Source of the DNA: Mucilaginibacter rubeus
GTDB taxonomy: Bacteria; Bacteroidota; Bacteroidia; Sphingobacteriales; Sphingobacteriaceae
Length of the DNA: 64,000 nt
Reading direction: 5' to 3'
Assembly (NCBI RefSeq): GCF_014643835.1
Contig: NZ_BMKD01000011.1
Span: 1-64,000 of the forward strand
Position numbers and translations under genes: made by a program. Below the pieces are notes generated by a model that saw nothing but the letters and a program-made list of their open reading frames with translations, was not told the origin of the DNA and did not search any database. Positions 43,374-51,521 of this stretch are shown piece by piece. Every line of letters begins with the position of its first letter. The first letter of the stretch is position 1.

Positions 43374-44516
43374 ATGAAATTTTTATTGCTTACGGCAGCC
43401 TGCCTGGCGCTGTTTTTACAGGCGTGTAACCATCCGCCAAATAAAAAACAAATCCTGGCCCCTGCACCTAAACCCGATACTGCCACTACAACAACTACAT
43501 CAGTTGTTCAGCCTGATTCATCCATATCCATTGCCGCTGTTGGCGATATGATGCTCGGAACATCGTACCCTAATAATTATACCCTCCCACCCGACAGTGC
43601 GAAAAACAGTTTTAATGTAATAGCTAACGAACTAAGAAACGCCGACGTAACTTTTGGCAATCTTGAAGGCAGCTTGCTTGACGGAGGGAACCCCGCCCAT
43701 TATAAACTGCATCAACGAAGTAAAGCTTACTTGTTCAGGATGCCTACAGCCTATGCAGGCGTTTTTAAAAACGCCGGTTTTAACTTGCTGAGCCTGGCCA
43801 ATAACCATATAGGCGATTTTGGCGATACGGGCCGGATGAGTACCACTCACGTGCTTGATAGCATAGGGATTAATTATGGCGGATTGCTTAGCCACCCCTC
43901 CACGGTGTTCGAACGTAACGGCGTTAAATATGGCTTTTGCGCTTTTGCCCCCAATGCCAATACCCTGCCTATTCTCGACCTAAAGAACGCAGCCCGTATC
44001 ATAAGCCAACTGAAACAGCAGTGTGATATTCTCATTGTATCGTTTCATGGTGGTGGCGAGGGCGTAGCTTATGAACATATTCCTTTTGCAATGGAATCAT
44101 TCATCAGCGAAAAGCGTGGCGATGTAAATGCCTTTGCCCATAATGCTATTGATGCCGGTGCGGATATTATATTGGGCAATGGCCCGCACGTGAGCCGGGC
44201 AATGGAGGTTTATAAAAACCGGCTGATCGCTTACAGTCTCGGTAACTTTTGTACTTATAAATCAGTAAGTGTAGCGGGGGTTTGCGGTCTGGCGCCATTA
44301 CTAAAAGTAAACCTGAATAAAAAGGGAGAGTTTTTGAAAGGGCGCATCATATCCCTAAGGCAAGCGCATGATAAAGGGCTTGAACTTGATTCGCTTAACC
44401 GTGCTGCTATCCGGATCAGGGAACTTACAGAAGCCGACTTCCCGAATGCGGGATTACTTATATCCGACACGGGCGAGATCAGCCTTAACCCGGCTATTCA
44501 GAGCGAGAATTTATAA
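43374..44516 (+). CDS. CapA/PgsA-like metallophosphoesterase lipoprotein
   Basis: The N-terminus is a lipoprotein signal (LLTAACLALFLQAC, lipobox Cys at about residue 18) followed by a Pro/Thr-rich linker. The CapA domain shows AAVGDMMLGT, FGNLEGSLLDGG, LSLANNHIGDFGDTG, VSFHGGGEGVAYEH and ADIILGNGPHV, together the metal-binding pattern of the family. CapA proteins take part in poly-gamma-glutamate capsule synthesis, but many Bacteroidota copies stand alone and have unknown substrate; no capB or capC lies nearby. Confidence 0.87.
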   Translation: MKFLLLTAACLALFLQACNHPPNKKQILAPAPKPDTATTTTTSVVQPDSSISIAAVGDMMLGTSYPNNYTLPPDSAKNSFNVIANELRNADVTFGNLEGSLLDGGNPAHYKLHQRSKAYLFRMPTAYAGVFKNAGFNLLSLANNHIGDFGDTGRMSTTHVLDSIGINYGGLLSHPSTVFERNGVKYGFCAFAPNANTLPILDLKNAARIISQLKQQCDILIVSFHGGGEGVAYEHIPFAMESFISEKRGDVNAFAHNAIDAGADIILGNGPHVSRAMEVYKNRLIAYSLGNFCTYKSVSVAGVCGLAPLLKVNLNKKGEFLKGRIISLRQAHDKGLELDSLNRAAIRIRELTEADFPNAGLLISDTGEISLNPAIQSENL

Positions 44517-44573
44517 ATAGATACCAGGGCAGGAATTGACTCCGGTATCTACATAGCTGTTAAACTTAAGAGA

Positions 44574-44699
44574 AAAAGCGCGGGATTGTGCGATTCCCCT
44601 CTTGAGATGGGCGGAGGGGTGTGTTGCTACTTTGGTAAACTTGTAGCAGAAACATACCCCCGCTCCCGCTCGCTTCTCCGCCCCCCTCTCAAGAAGGGA
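44574..44699. repeat. Foldback repeat with GGGATTGTGCGATTCCC motif
   Basis: TCCCCTCTTGAGATGGG and CGGAG (44595-44616) pair with the inverted stretch at 44676-44699. The left flank, AAAAGCG-x-GGGATTGTGCGATTCCC (44574-44598), recurs at 46660-46684 with 24 of 25 bases equal. Confidence 0.65.
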
Positions 44700-44805
44700 T
44701 TTTTATTTTTCTACACTCTTTTCCCGAAGGAAAAGAGTGGTCGTACAGCAAAGCGCAGGCCGGGTGAGTAAATTATGCGATTTACCATACAGGCTAACAC
44801 GCTAT

Positions 44806-44994
44806 TTAAGCCGCTTCATCCTTAGTATTCCGCACCAGGCTGATACCCGTTGTAAAAAATATTAATGAGATAATACCTATTACCACCATGGTGGTTATTT
44901 GCGCGCTATGGTTTATGATAGCTACACCGGTATAAATAAGGCCAACTATACCAAGCACGCTCAATATAGCTCCAAAAGTTCGTTTTAAGTTCAT
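44806..44994 (-). CDS. Small two-TM membrane protein
   Basis: The frame extends to 45021, but MNLKRTFGAILSVLGIVGL at 44994 is the likely start (62 aa). Two hydrophobic helices (about residues 7-27 and 36-54) are joined by a short loop, and the C-terminus is charged (RNTKDEAA). It is not recognised beyond being a small inner-membrane protein. It is divergent from the SPFH gene at 45089. Confidence 0.5.
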   Translation of the reverse strand: MNLKRTFGAILSVLGIVGLIYTGVAIINHSAQITTMVVIGIISLIFFTTGISLVRNTKDEAA

Positions 44995-45088
44995 AACAGG
45001 TGTGTTGTTTTTTATAAGCATTTTTTAAAAAACAAATAACACACCAATAATTAATGCTACTTTTATTTTAAACATAATAAACCAAACC

Positions 45089-46036
45089 ATGCCCGAATCA
45101 TTTGGATCATTGATAACAATCATCATTTTTGTTGTTATCCTTATTACTATTTTCACCTCGTTTGTGTCTGTAAAACAGGGCACTATAGTAGTTATCACCG
45201 TATTTGGCAAATACCGCCGCATCCTAACCCCGGGGCTTAATTTCAAGATCCCTTTTATCGAAAACATTTACTCCAAAATCTCTATCCAAAACCGCTCGGT
45301 TGAGCTGGAGTTCCAGGCGGTAACTTACGACCAGGCCAATGTGTATTTTAAGGCCATGCTGCTGTACTCGGTACTTGACCAGCAGGAAGAAACCATCAAA
45401 AACGTAGCTTTTAAATTTGTTGATGAGCGTAACCTGATGCAGGCCCTGATCCGTACGGTTGAAGGCTCCATCCGTGCTTTTGTAGCTACCAAACGCCAGA
45501 GCGAGGTACTGATATTACGCCGCGATATTGTGGAACACGTAAAAGAGCAACTGGATGTGATACTGGAAGGCTGGGGCTACCACCTGCAGGACCTCCAGTT
45601 AAACGATATTACTTTTGATGACGTGATCATGAAATCAATGAGCCAGGTGGTGGCATCAAACAACCTGAAGGCCGCTGCCGAAAACGAAGGCCAGGCCCTG
45701 CTCATCACCAAAACCAAAGCTGCCGAGGCCGAGGGTAACGCTATCAAAATTTCGGCCCAGGCCGAGCGTGAGGCAGCTCAATTACGTGGCCAGGGCATTG
45801 CGCTGTTCCGCGAGGAAGTTGCCCGCGGTATGACTGTAGCCGCTAAAGAAATGGCCGAAGCCAACATGGATACCTCGGTGATTTTGTTCACCATGTGGAC
45901 AGAATCCATCAAACACTTTTCCGAAAACTCAAAAGGGAATGTTATTTTCCTGGATGGCTCAACCGATCAGATGCAACATACGTTAAAAGAAATGATGGCC
46001 TTAAACCTTTTACATACTGACAACGTCAAAAAGTAA
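45089..46036 (+). CDS. SPFH/Band-7 domain membrane protein
   Basis: An N-terminal membrane anchor (residues 6-27) is followed by the SPFH domain (VKQGTIVVITVFGKYRRILTPGLNFKIPF onward, quoted in part as TVFGKYRRILTPGL). Next comes a long Ala/Glu/Lys-rich coiled coil (about residues 195-265, AENEGQALLITKTKAAEAEG) and a C-terminal segment. The profile is like stomatin/HflK-type scaffolds that organise membrane microdomains or control proteases. No nfeD-like or hflC partner is adjacent; a DUF922 gene follows 26 bp later and may be co-transcribed. Confidence 0.9.
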   Translation: MPESFGSLITIIIFVVILITIFTSFVSVKQGTIVVITVFGKYRRILTPGLNFKIPFIENIYSKISIQNRSVELEFQAVTYDQANVYFKAMLLYSVLDQQEETIKNVAFKFVDERNLMQALIRTVEGSIRAFVATKRQSEVLILRRDIVEHVKEQLDVILEGWGYHLQDLQLNDITFDDVIMKSMSQVVASNNLKAAAENEGQALLITKTKAAEAEGNAIKISAQAEREAAQLRGQGIALFREEVARGMTVAAKEMAEANMDTSVILFTMWTESIKHFSENSKGNVIFLDGSTDQMQHTLKEMMALNLLHTDNVKK

Positions 46037-46062
46037 AAGTTTGAAACCGCCAGTTTTTTTAA

Positions 46063-46620
46063 ATGAAAAGAAATATAGTGAAAGTGATAGGCCCTGCGGC
46101 CATGTGTTTTTTAATGATGATTGCGCCTGCTTCGGCACAGTCATTTCACCAGCTAACTGCCAATGATTTTTGGGGAACGCCGCGGGCTAATGCCGGCGGC
46201 GTTGTAGCTTATACCAACTGCACCATCGATTACCGGTACCAGGCCCGGCGCGAAGGCAGGGGTTACCGGCTGAATTTTAACATCAGGCTCATCCTTAACA
46301 ACAATAAATCATGGCTTGATAAAAGCAGGGTTAATACGCCGCAGCAACTCAGCGAAATACTGAAACATGAGCAGGGCCATTACACCATTGCCTTTTTAGA
46401 GCAGCAGGAGCTGCTACGCATAGTAAGCAATACCCGTTTCAGCAATAATTACAACTACGAAGCCATGGCCATTTTTAACCGTATCGACGCCAAGTACAAA
46501 CAGCTCAATGCCGATTATGATGAGGATACGGCTCACATGACAGATCGCAAGCAACAGCATAGCTGGGACGTGTATTTTCAGCAGAAGCTTAAGTTTTTGC
46601 CAGGGGATACGGAGAGTTAG
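46063..46620 (+). CDS. DUF922 exported protein, predicted Zn-dependent protease
   Basis: A signal peptide (about residues 1-27, ending APASAQ) precedes a DUF922 domain. The key motif is LKHEQGHYTIAFLEQQEL, an HExxH-like zinc site, and TANDFWGTP plus YTNCTIDY are typical N-terminal landmarks. The family is annotated as predicted secreted Zn-dependent protease; activity has not been shown for this member. It follows the SPFH gene by 26 bp on the same strand. Confidence 0.8.
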   Translation: MKRNIVKVIGPAAMCFLMMIAPASAQSFHQLTANDFWGTPRANAGGVVAYTNCTIDYRYQARREGRGYRLNFNIRLILNNNKSWLDKSRVNTPQQLSEILKHEQGHYTIAFLEQQELLRIVSNTRFSNNYNYEAMAIFNRIDAKYKQLNADYDEDTAHMTDRKQQHSWDVYFQQKLKFLPGDTES

Positions 46621-46659
46621 TTTTTTTTTGCATGCTCAAACATCCTTTGCCTAAGGAGT

Positions 46660-46684
46660 AAAAGCGAGGGATTGTGCGATTCCC
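46660..46684 (+). repeat. Second copy of the AAAAGCG-GGGATTGTGCGATTCCC motif
   Basis: It matches 44574-44598 at 24 of 25 bases and directly borders the left end of the IS derivative. CTCTCAAGAGGGG, also part of the 44.6-kb repeat, borders the right end, suggesting the IS jumped into a copy of that repeat. Confidence 0.65.
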
Positions 46685-46690
46685 TTCCGG

Positions 46691-47228
46691 GCATAGCCGT
46701 CAATTTAAGCGAAAGCAATAAAAATGAGTTTGTTTTTTTGAGATTGAGGGCAGAACGTAGTTTGCCCGTAAAGGCAAACTTTATGTATTTTTGCTCTCAT
46801 AGTTTTATTTCTATTTTTTTGAAAGGCAGACCGGTGGAGGTCCTTGATGTTGATCTCAAGACCTTGTATCTCTCTACAAGGCAATTCTATTGCTAAAAGT
46901 AGCTCCAGGGCTCCTTTGATAAACTCCGTCAGCCCTTCATTATACTTTTGATGCAAAGCCTGTTTCGATATATTAAGTGACTGCCTTAACATCAGCTGCA
47001 TACTCATGCCATTAAATGATTGATTGCTGTCAAATAGCAGCGTATCCAGAAGATCTGCTCCGCTTGTCTTCCTTAAACGTTTGATCACTCCCGTGTTTTT
47101 AGCAAGGCTATCAAGAAATCCAGGGTCAAATAATTCCGCTTTTATGCGTTTAAATAACCCTGTCAGGTTTGGTTGGCCGATTCTTGCTCTTAAAATTTTC
47201 ATACTATTCCTTAAATTGACGACTATGC
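46691..47228 (-). mobile_element. Internally deleted IS4-like element with both inverted repeats
   Basis: The ends GCATAGCCGTCAATTTAAGC (46691-46710) and, inverted, GCATAGTCGTCAATTTAAGG (47209-47228) match at 18 of 20 positions. Between them lies a single frame resembling only the N-terminal 100 residues of an IS4-family transposase. The 538-bp length is far short of a full IS4-type element (1.2-1.5 kb). This is a non-autonomous, MITE-like derivative. No clear target-site duplication could be read. Confidence 0.75.
46705..47202 (-). pseudogene. Truncated IS4-family transposase
   Basis: The first part, FLDSLAKNTGVIKRLRKTSG, LLDTLLFDSN, MLRQSLNISKQALHQKYNEG and FIKGALELLL, follows the helical N-terminal region of Bacteroidota IS4-type transposases. 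After about residue 120 the expected catalytic DDE core is missing. The frame instead runs through the 3' untranslated end of the element, including a TTTGCC-GGCAAA hairpin near 46760, into the left inverted repeat. It cannot encode an active transposase. Confidence 0.75.
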
Positions 47229-47298
47229 TCTCAAGAGGGGGGCATTAATGCGCATTAGCGGCATTGCTTTGTTCCTTTACAGCAATGACGCTTTTGTT

Positions 47299-47943
47299 TT
47301 ACACCGGTTCTCGCTCTACCTCAACCGGCCTTTTACCATACCTATTAATAACTTCAGCCAAAATCAAATTAGGTACCCAGCTTAAAAAGGCAATGATGAG
47401 GTAGTTATTATGAAAATTTACGCCATTACCTAAAACAGTAAACAGCCAGATATAAAAGCGCAGGGTAACCGCGCCGAAGGCGAGGGCATAACTCCGGTTC
47501 ATCATTTTGATGTGATCGTCAATCCTTCCTTTTTTTATCAGCAGAAACGCAGCCAGTGTAAAAGCAGCCCACAATGTGTTTTGCAATAAAAAAGATATGA
47601 ATACACCCGTTCCCCGGTTTATAAAAAGCGTCATGACATAGGCTCCCGGCGCAGCAAAAAAAAGCACACCAAACACATACAATTTTCCCAATGCCCTGTG
47701 CAGCGCTTTATTATTATATACCTTTTTTGAAAACTGAAAGAATCCGGCCAGTAGGATCACACTGCTGCCTATAATATGACAATAAAAAGCAGGCAGGTAC
47801 CACCCGGTTTCAACCGCCTTTTGTTTGATGTGCAAAAAGTAGGAGTCATGATTAAAATCCCAGTATTGAATAAATGTGCCCGCACAGAGTATAAATACCC
47901 AGAAAAACGCAAAATATCTTAATATGCGGGCGGTAATGCTCAT
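47299..47943 (-). CDS. DUF2306 membrane protein
   Basis: This 214-aa protein has about six membrane helices. Conserved His residues sit near helix ends: FYCHIIGSSVILLAGFFQF, NKALHRALGKLYVFGV and RIDDHIKMMNRSYALAFGAV, the hallmarks of DUF2306. The His pattern suggests heme or quinone interaction, but the function is unknown. Its ATG overlaps the stop of the upstream WG-repeat gene by 4 bp, so the pair is translationally coupled. Confidence 0.82.
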   Translation of the reverse strand: MSITARILRYFAFFWVFILCAGTFIQYWDFNHDSYFLHIKQKAVETGWYLPAFYCHIIGSSVILLAGFFQFSKKVYNNKALHRALGKLYVFGVLFFAAPGAYVMTLFINRGTGVFISFLLQNTLWAAFTLAAFLLIKKGRIDDHIKMMNRSYALAFGAVTLRFYIWLFTVLGNGVNFHNNYLIIAFLSWVPNLILAEVINRYGKRPVEVEREPV

Positions 47944-49844
47944 TTAGCTGCAAGTACATTAGGCTTTATTGCCGGCAATCCTTTAAGCTTCTGATCAATC
48001 CACTGGATATTATATTTGTCAATTTCGGTAAGCGAATCCTGAACGCTGACGTTTTCTGATTTATAATGTCCGTAAAATTGTTGTTCGAACATCTCCGTCC
48101 AGCGTTTGTCTTTAAACTTATAATTATAATCGGCATAAATTTCGTTTTTCATATATCGCAGCACTTCTGGCGAAATTGCCCCGCTGCTGGTCATTTCATA
48201 TCGGCCATCGATCATCTTATAACAAATGTAACAGCCATCAATAAAATGATTGTCCATTTTACGGAATTTAGTAAATGCGAAAACCCTTTTGGTGTTCATC
48301 GTTTCCTCCACCTTGCCGTTTTGTATCTTTAGCAGATGAAATACTGGCAGTTCATTTAGATATGTGTTGTTATATAATTCAATACTTCCAACAGATGTTA
48401 CTTTAACCTCCAGTAACGAATCGCTCAGCGCATTGATGTTAAACTCATTGCAACGGCCGCTGAATTCGCCGCCACCTTCTTCAGTATTAATATCGGTATT
48501 GATCCGGTAACCATACAGCTTATTATTCTTGTTATCAATAAGCACCATATTGTTGCTGTCATAAAATTCCGCCCGGCCGCCTATAAAGTAATCGCGGATG
48601 GAGTAATAAGCACTTTGGATCCAATTATCGCTACCTGTTGCTGAGCTGTTTACAGGCAAAGCTTTGGCTTTTACAATGTACCGACTGCTTGACTCTTCAA
48701 AATAAACATGGTTTCGCAGCGGATTTTTAAATTGTTTAATTCCTGAAATTAAATGCAGATCATCAAGGTATGAAGGAGGAATGTAAATAGCTCCATGCTG
48801 CTCCCTTGAATTAAACTCGGTAATCCCGCCTGCCGGACTCTGATTTAAGGTGAATGAAGCCGGTTGCTTAAGTTTACCGAAAATATCCTTCACGTGAATA
48901 TCCGCCTTTTCCGAAACCGTATAATCGCTTTTCAGCCAAAAATAATCATCGCCCTTCCTAATAGCTGCAACGTTTTCAGCATCGTTCAGAGGGAATATCT
49001 GGTCATATTCCACAGGTAATACTACTTTGCCGCTAAGGTCATAGAAGCCGCGTTTGTGGCCTTTTTCTACTTCAACAAGGTTAGGAAAAGTGCCGCCTAT
49101 GGTATATACAAGATCGTATTCGGCCGGAATTATCTCTTTGTAATCAGGACTTACCAATCCCATTTTATAGGTTTTAGCGGTATCTTTTTCCTGCTGAAAT
49201 TGTTCTGAAAAATCCCATTTGCCTTTTACCACATAAAAATAGGTTTGATCTTTAATGTGGCTAAACCAGATTATGCTATCGTATTTGGTCTTTAGGTTAT
49301 TAACATCGGCGAAAGCCTTTAAAGTTACCGGGCTGTAAATCTCTTTATCACTGTAATTTTTTTGCCAGGCACTGCTTTTATAAGCTATATAATCAGTCAT
49401 GAAACTGGTGCCATCAACCTGGTAAATTTTGTATTTGTTATTCTCTTCTTTTTCAATAGTGAACGTCAAACTACTTAGTCTGCTGCTGAGATGATCACCA
49501 CTAAATGTTACCGGTACCACTGCAACCGCAAGTTCGGGGTTCGTAAAGGTGATCGTGCTTTGATCAACATTCAACTCAAGCTTAAACGAGGTTTCAGGGT
49601 CATCAGCTTTGTTGATCAATGCCGCAATTAAACGGCTGATAGGTTCACTGTTTTGCTTATCCTGGAAATATGCGAGTAAGGAGTCACGATTACCCTTAAT
49701 TAATTGTTGATTGAAATTTTTCAGGAACTGGGTTATATCGCCCTGTTTTGGAGAGGAAGCACCCTTCCCTTTCAATAAGAAGTATCCGCTTATAGCTAAA
49801 ATAACTACAGTTACCGTAATGATTATAACAGGTTTGGTTTTCAT
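47940..49844 (-). CDS. WG-repeat containing exported or membrane-anchored protein
   Basis: An N-terminal hydrophobic helix (residues 7-24, uncleaved-looking) leads to a long extracytoplasmic region of about 600 residues. Around residues 220-310 there are WG (beta-strand) repeats: YKEIIPAEYDLVYTIG and KRGFYDLSGKVVLPVEYDQI. The rest is unassigned, with many Asp/Tyr/Asn residues. WG-repeat proteins usually mediate protein contacts. A TACCTTGG box, one mismatch from TAnnTTTG, ends 4 nt before the ATG. It is coupled to the DUF2306 gene by a 4-bp overlap. Confidence 0.7.
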   Translation of the reverse strand: MKTKPVIIITVTVVILAISGYFLLKGKGASSPKQGDITQFLKNFNQQLIKGNRDSLLAYFQDKQNSEPISRLIAALINKADDPETSFKLELNVDQSTITFTNPELAVAVVPVTFSGDHLSSRLSSLTFTIEKEENNKYKIYQVDGTSFMTDYIAYKSSAWQKNYSDKEIYSPVTLKAFADVNNLKTKYDSIIWFSHIKDQTYFYVVKGKWDFSEQFQQEKDTAKTYKMGLVSPDYKEIIPAEYDLVYTIGGTFPNLVEVEKGHKRGFYDLSGKVVLPVEYDQIFPLNDAENVAAIRKGDDYFWLKSDYTVSEKADIHVKDIFGKLKQPASFTLNQSPAGGITEFNSREQHGAIYIPPSYLDDLHLISGIKQFKNPLRNHVYFEESSSRYIVKAKALPVNSSATGSDNWIQSAYYSIRDYFIGGRAEFYDSNNMVLIDNKNNKLYGYRINTDINTEEGGGEFSGRCNEFNINALSDSLLEVKVTSVGSIELYNNTYLNELPVFHLLKIQNGKVEETMNTKRVFAFTKFRKMDNHFIDGCYICYKMIDGRYEMTSSGAISPEVLRYMKNEIYADYNYKFKDKRWTEMFEQQFYGHYKSENVSVQDSLTEIDKYNIQWIDQKLKGLPAIKPNVLAAK

Positions 49845-49995
49845 ACAACCAAGGTAAGCTATTTTTTGAAATAGTAAAAACGAGCCAAAATCCTTAAAAT
49901 TAGGCCAATAAATATTACTTATATTACATAATAACTATATAGTTAAAATCTATATAACATCAATTATAAGTATTCAGGGGGCGGTTTTAAATTTC

Positions 49996-50003
49996 TATAT
50001 TTG
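49996..50003 (+). promoter_or_regulatory. -7 box TATATTTG of ahpC
   Basis: TATATTTG fits TAnnTTTG and lies 27 nt before the ahpC ATG. No TTTG at -33 was found; weak -33 elements are common at regulated promoters. Confidence 0.55.
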
Positions 50004-50030
50004 CATAAACATTAAAAGAAATATCAAAAT

Positions 50031-50576
50031 ATGTTAACCATAGGACAAAAATTCCCCGAATTTTCTAAAACAGCAGTAGTAAGCCTTGAAAAAGGTAAAG
50101 AGTTTGAAACCCTTAATTCTGAGTATTTAACCAACGATGATAACGTTTGGACTGTAATGTTCTGGTGGCCAAAAGACTTCACTTTTGTTTGCCCTACTGA
50201 AATTGCCGAATTCAACAAAAACTTTGGCGAATTCCGTGACCGTGAAACCCGTTTGATCGGTGCGTCTACCGACTCTGAGTTTGTTCACGCTGCATGGAGA
50301 AGAGATCACGACGATTTGCGTGATTTGAAATTCCCTATGCTTGCTGATACTTCAAAATCATTAGCCGAAGACCTGGGCATTTTAGAGCCAACTGAAAAAA
50401 TTGCTTACCGTGCTACTTTCATCATCGACCCACAAGGTATCATCCGCTGGGTATCAGTTAACGACCTGAGCGTTGGCCGTAACGTGAAAGAAGTATTACG
50501 CGTACTTGACGGTTTACAAACCGACGAGCTTTGCCCTTGCAACTGGGAAAAAGGTCAGGAAACTTTAACTGTATAA
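50031..50576 (+). CDS. ahpC: Peroxiredoxin, AhpC type
   Basis: AhpC reduces hydrogen peroxide and organic peroxides in the cytoplasm. The peroxidatic Cys54 is in FTFVCPTEIAEF, and two Cys near the C-terminus (168 and 170, in ELCPCNWEKG) give the three-cysteine layout known from Mycobacterium tuberculosis AhpC rather than the enterobacterial AhpC-AhpF type. The AhpD-like protein encoded 233 bp downstream is the likely reductant. Length (181 aa) is slightly short for the family. A terminator follows the stop. Confidence 0.93.
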   Translation: MLTIGQKFPEFSKTAVVSLEKGKEFETLNSEYLTNDDNVWTVMFWWPKDFTFVCPTEIAEFNKNFGEFRDRETRLIGASTDSEFVHAAWRRDHDDLRDLKFPMLADTSKSLAEDLGILEPTEKIAYRATFIIDPQGIIRWVSVNDLSVGRNVKEVLRVLDGLQTDELCPCNWEKGQETLTV

Positions 50577-50594
50577 TTGTACAATAGATAAACG

Positions 50595-50626
50595 TCCCCG
50601 TACTGTATCCGGTGCGGGGATTTTTT
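50595..50626 (+). terminator. Rho-independent terminator after ahpC
   Basis: A 9-bp stem with one G-U pair (TCCCCGTAC 50595-50603 with GTGCGGGGA 50612-50620) is followed by six T residues. Confidence 0.85.
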
Positions 50627-50694
50627 ACACCCTTTTTTAAGCTGAAGAAAGATCGAAAACGAAAGGCTAAAAGCCTAAAGCTGAAGTTGTTTTA

Positions 50695-50787
50695 GTAGAG
50701 ACGCATCACATGCGTCTCCCTCCAGGACACGCAACCTGCTTAGCGATATCGATTTTCATGTGGGAGACGCATGTGATGCGTCTCTAC
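50695..50787. repeat. 26-bp perfect inverted repeat with nested palindromes
   Basis: Arms 50695-50720 and 50762-50787 are perfect reverse complements (GTAGAGACGCATCACATGCG...). Each arm itself folds as AGACGCAT-CAC-ATGCGTCT. It lies between the ahpC terminator and the ahpD-like gene and resembles a mobile REP-type repeat. Confidence 0.8.
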
Positions 50788-50809
50788 AATAAAAATTAAC
50801 CCAAAAAAA

Positions 50810-51394
50810 ATGAACGAAAGTACCGAAGTGATCCAGGAGATACTTGAAAGTATCGGATTAGATAAAAATTATCGCACAGCCAGCCTGAGCCTTTTAGAAA
50901 CAGGCGAATCACGTTACCTGCGCGACCTTAAGCTGAACTTTACCAGCACCCTTACCTCAGCACATTTAACTAATAAAGAATGCGCCTTGCTGGGTTTGGC
51001 TACTGCTGTAAACAATAACAACGTTCCGCTTACCAACTTCTTTACCAAATACGCTAAAGAACAGGAGGCTACTGATGCCGAAATTGCCGAAGCTGTAGGT
51101 TGCGCCTCATTGCTGGCATCAAACAACGTATTTTACCGTTTCAGGCATTTTACCCAAAAGGAAAAGTACACCCAAATCCCAGCACGGATCCGTATGCAGT
51201 TAATGATGAAACCGGTAACCGGTAAAGAGTTTTTTGAACTGGCCAGTTTAGCAGTATCAGCCATTAATGGTTGCGAGATGTGTGTGAACGCACATGAGGA
51301 TTCGCTTATAAAATTGGGCACTACCGAGGAGCGTATTTTTGATGCCGTACGTATAGCATCATTAACTACAGCTACAGGTAAAGTTATATTTTAA
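50810..51394 (+). CDS. AhpD-like carboxymuconolactone decarboxylase family protein
   Basis: The C-terminal half carries NGCEMCVNAHEDSL, with the Cys155-x-x-Cys158 redox pair and His162 of the AhpD active site. The protein is all-helical and 194 aa long, close to AhpD. In the mycobacterial system AhpD recycles oxidised AhpC using lipoamide systems; the same pairing is inferred here because ahpC is the previous gene. A terminator and a 93-bp inverted repeat separate the two, so this gene may have its own promoter. A hairpin terminator follows at 51418-51455. Confidence 0.87.
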   Translation: MNESTEVIQEILESIGLDKNYRTASLSLLETGESRYLRDLKLNFTSTLTSAHLTNKECALLGLATAVNNNNVPLTNFFTKYAKEQEATDAEIAEAVGCASLLASNNVFYRFRHFTQKEKYTQIPARIRMQLMMKPVTGKEFFELASLAVSAINGCEMCVNAHEDSLIKLGTTEERIFDAVRIASLTTATGKVIF

Positions 51395-51417
51395 CAAGCT
51401 TAACTTATTTTAACAAT

Positions 51418-51455
51418 GAAAAAGGCATGAAACAATAAAATTTCATGCCTTTTTC
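51418..51455 (+). terminator. Terminator after the ahpD-like gene
   Basis: A perfect 15-bp stem (GAAAAAGGCATGAAA with TTTCATGCCTTTTTC) with an 8-nt loop lies 23 bp after the stop codon. The T-rich 3' arm serves as the run of U. Confidence 0.8.
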
Positions 51456-51483
51456 ATAAATAGTATTTTATTGCCCAATAAAA

Positions 51484-51516
51484 TTTGCGTTTATTAATTA
51501 AAATCCAGTAAATTTA
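51484..51516 (+). promoter_or_regulatory. Candidate promoter of a small RNA
   Basis: TTTG (51484-51487), 21 nt, then TAAATTTA (51509-51516) differs from TTTG-N19-TAnnTTTG by one base in the -7 box. No known gene follows on this strand before the terminator at 51612. Confidence 0.45.
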
Positions 51517-51521
51517 TACCT

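Noticed and set aside
46705-47202. Treating the 165-codon frame as an intact gene
   Set aside because: Only the N-terminal part resembles a transposase, the catalytic core is missing and the frame ends in the inverted repeat; recorded as a pseudogene.
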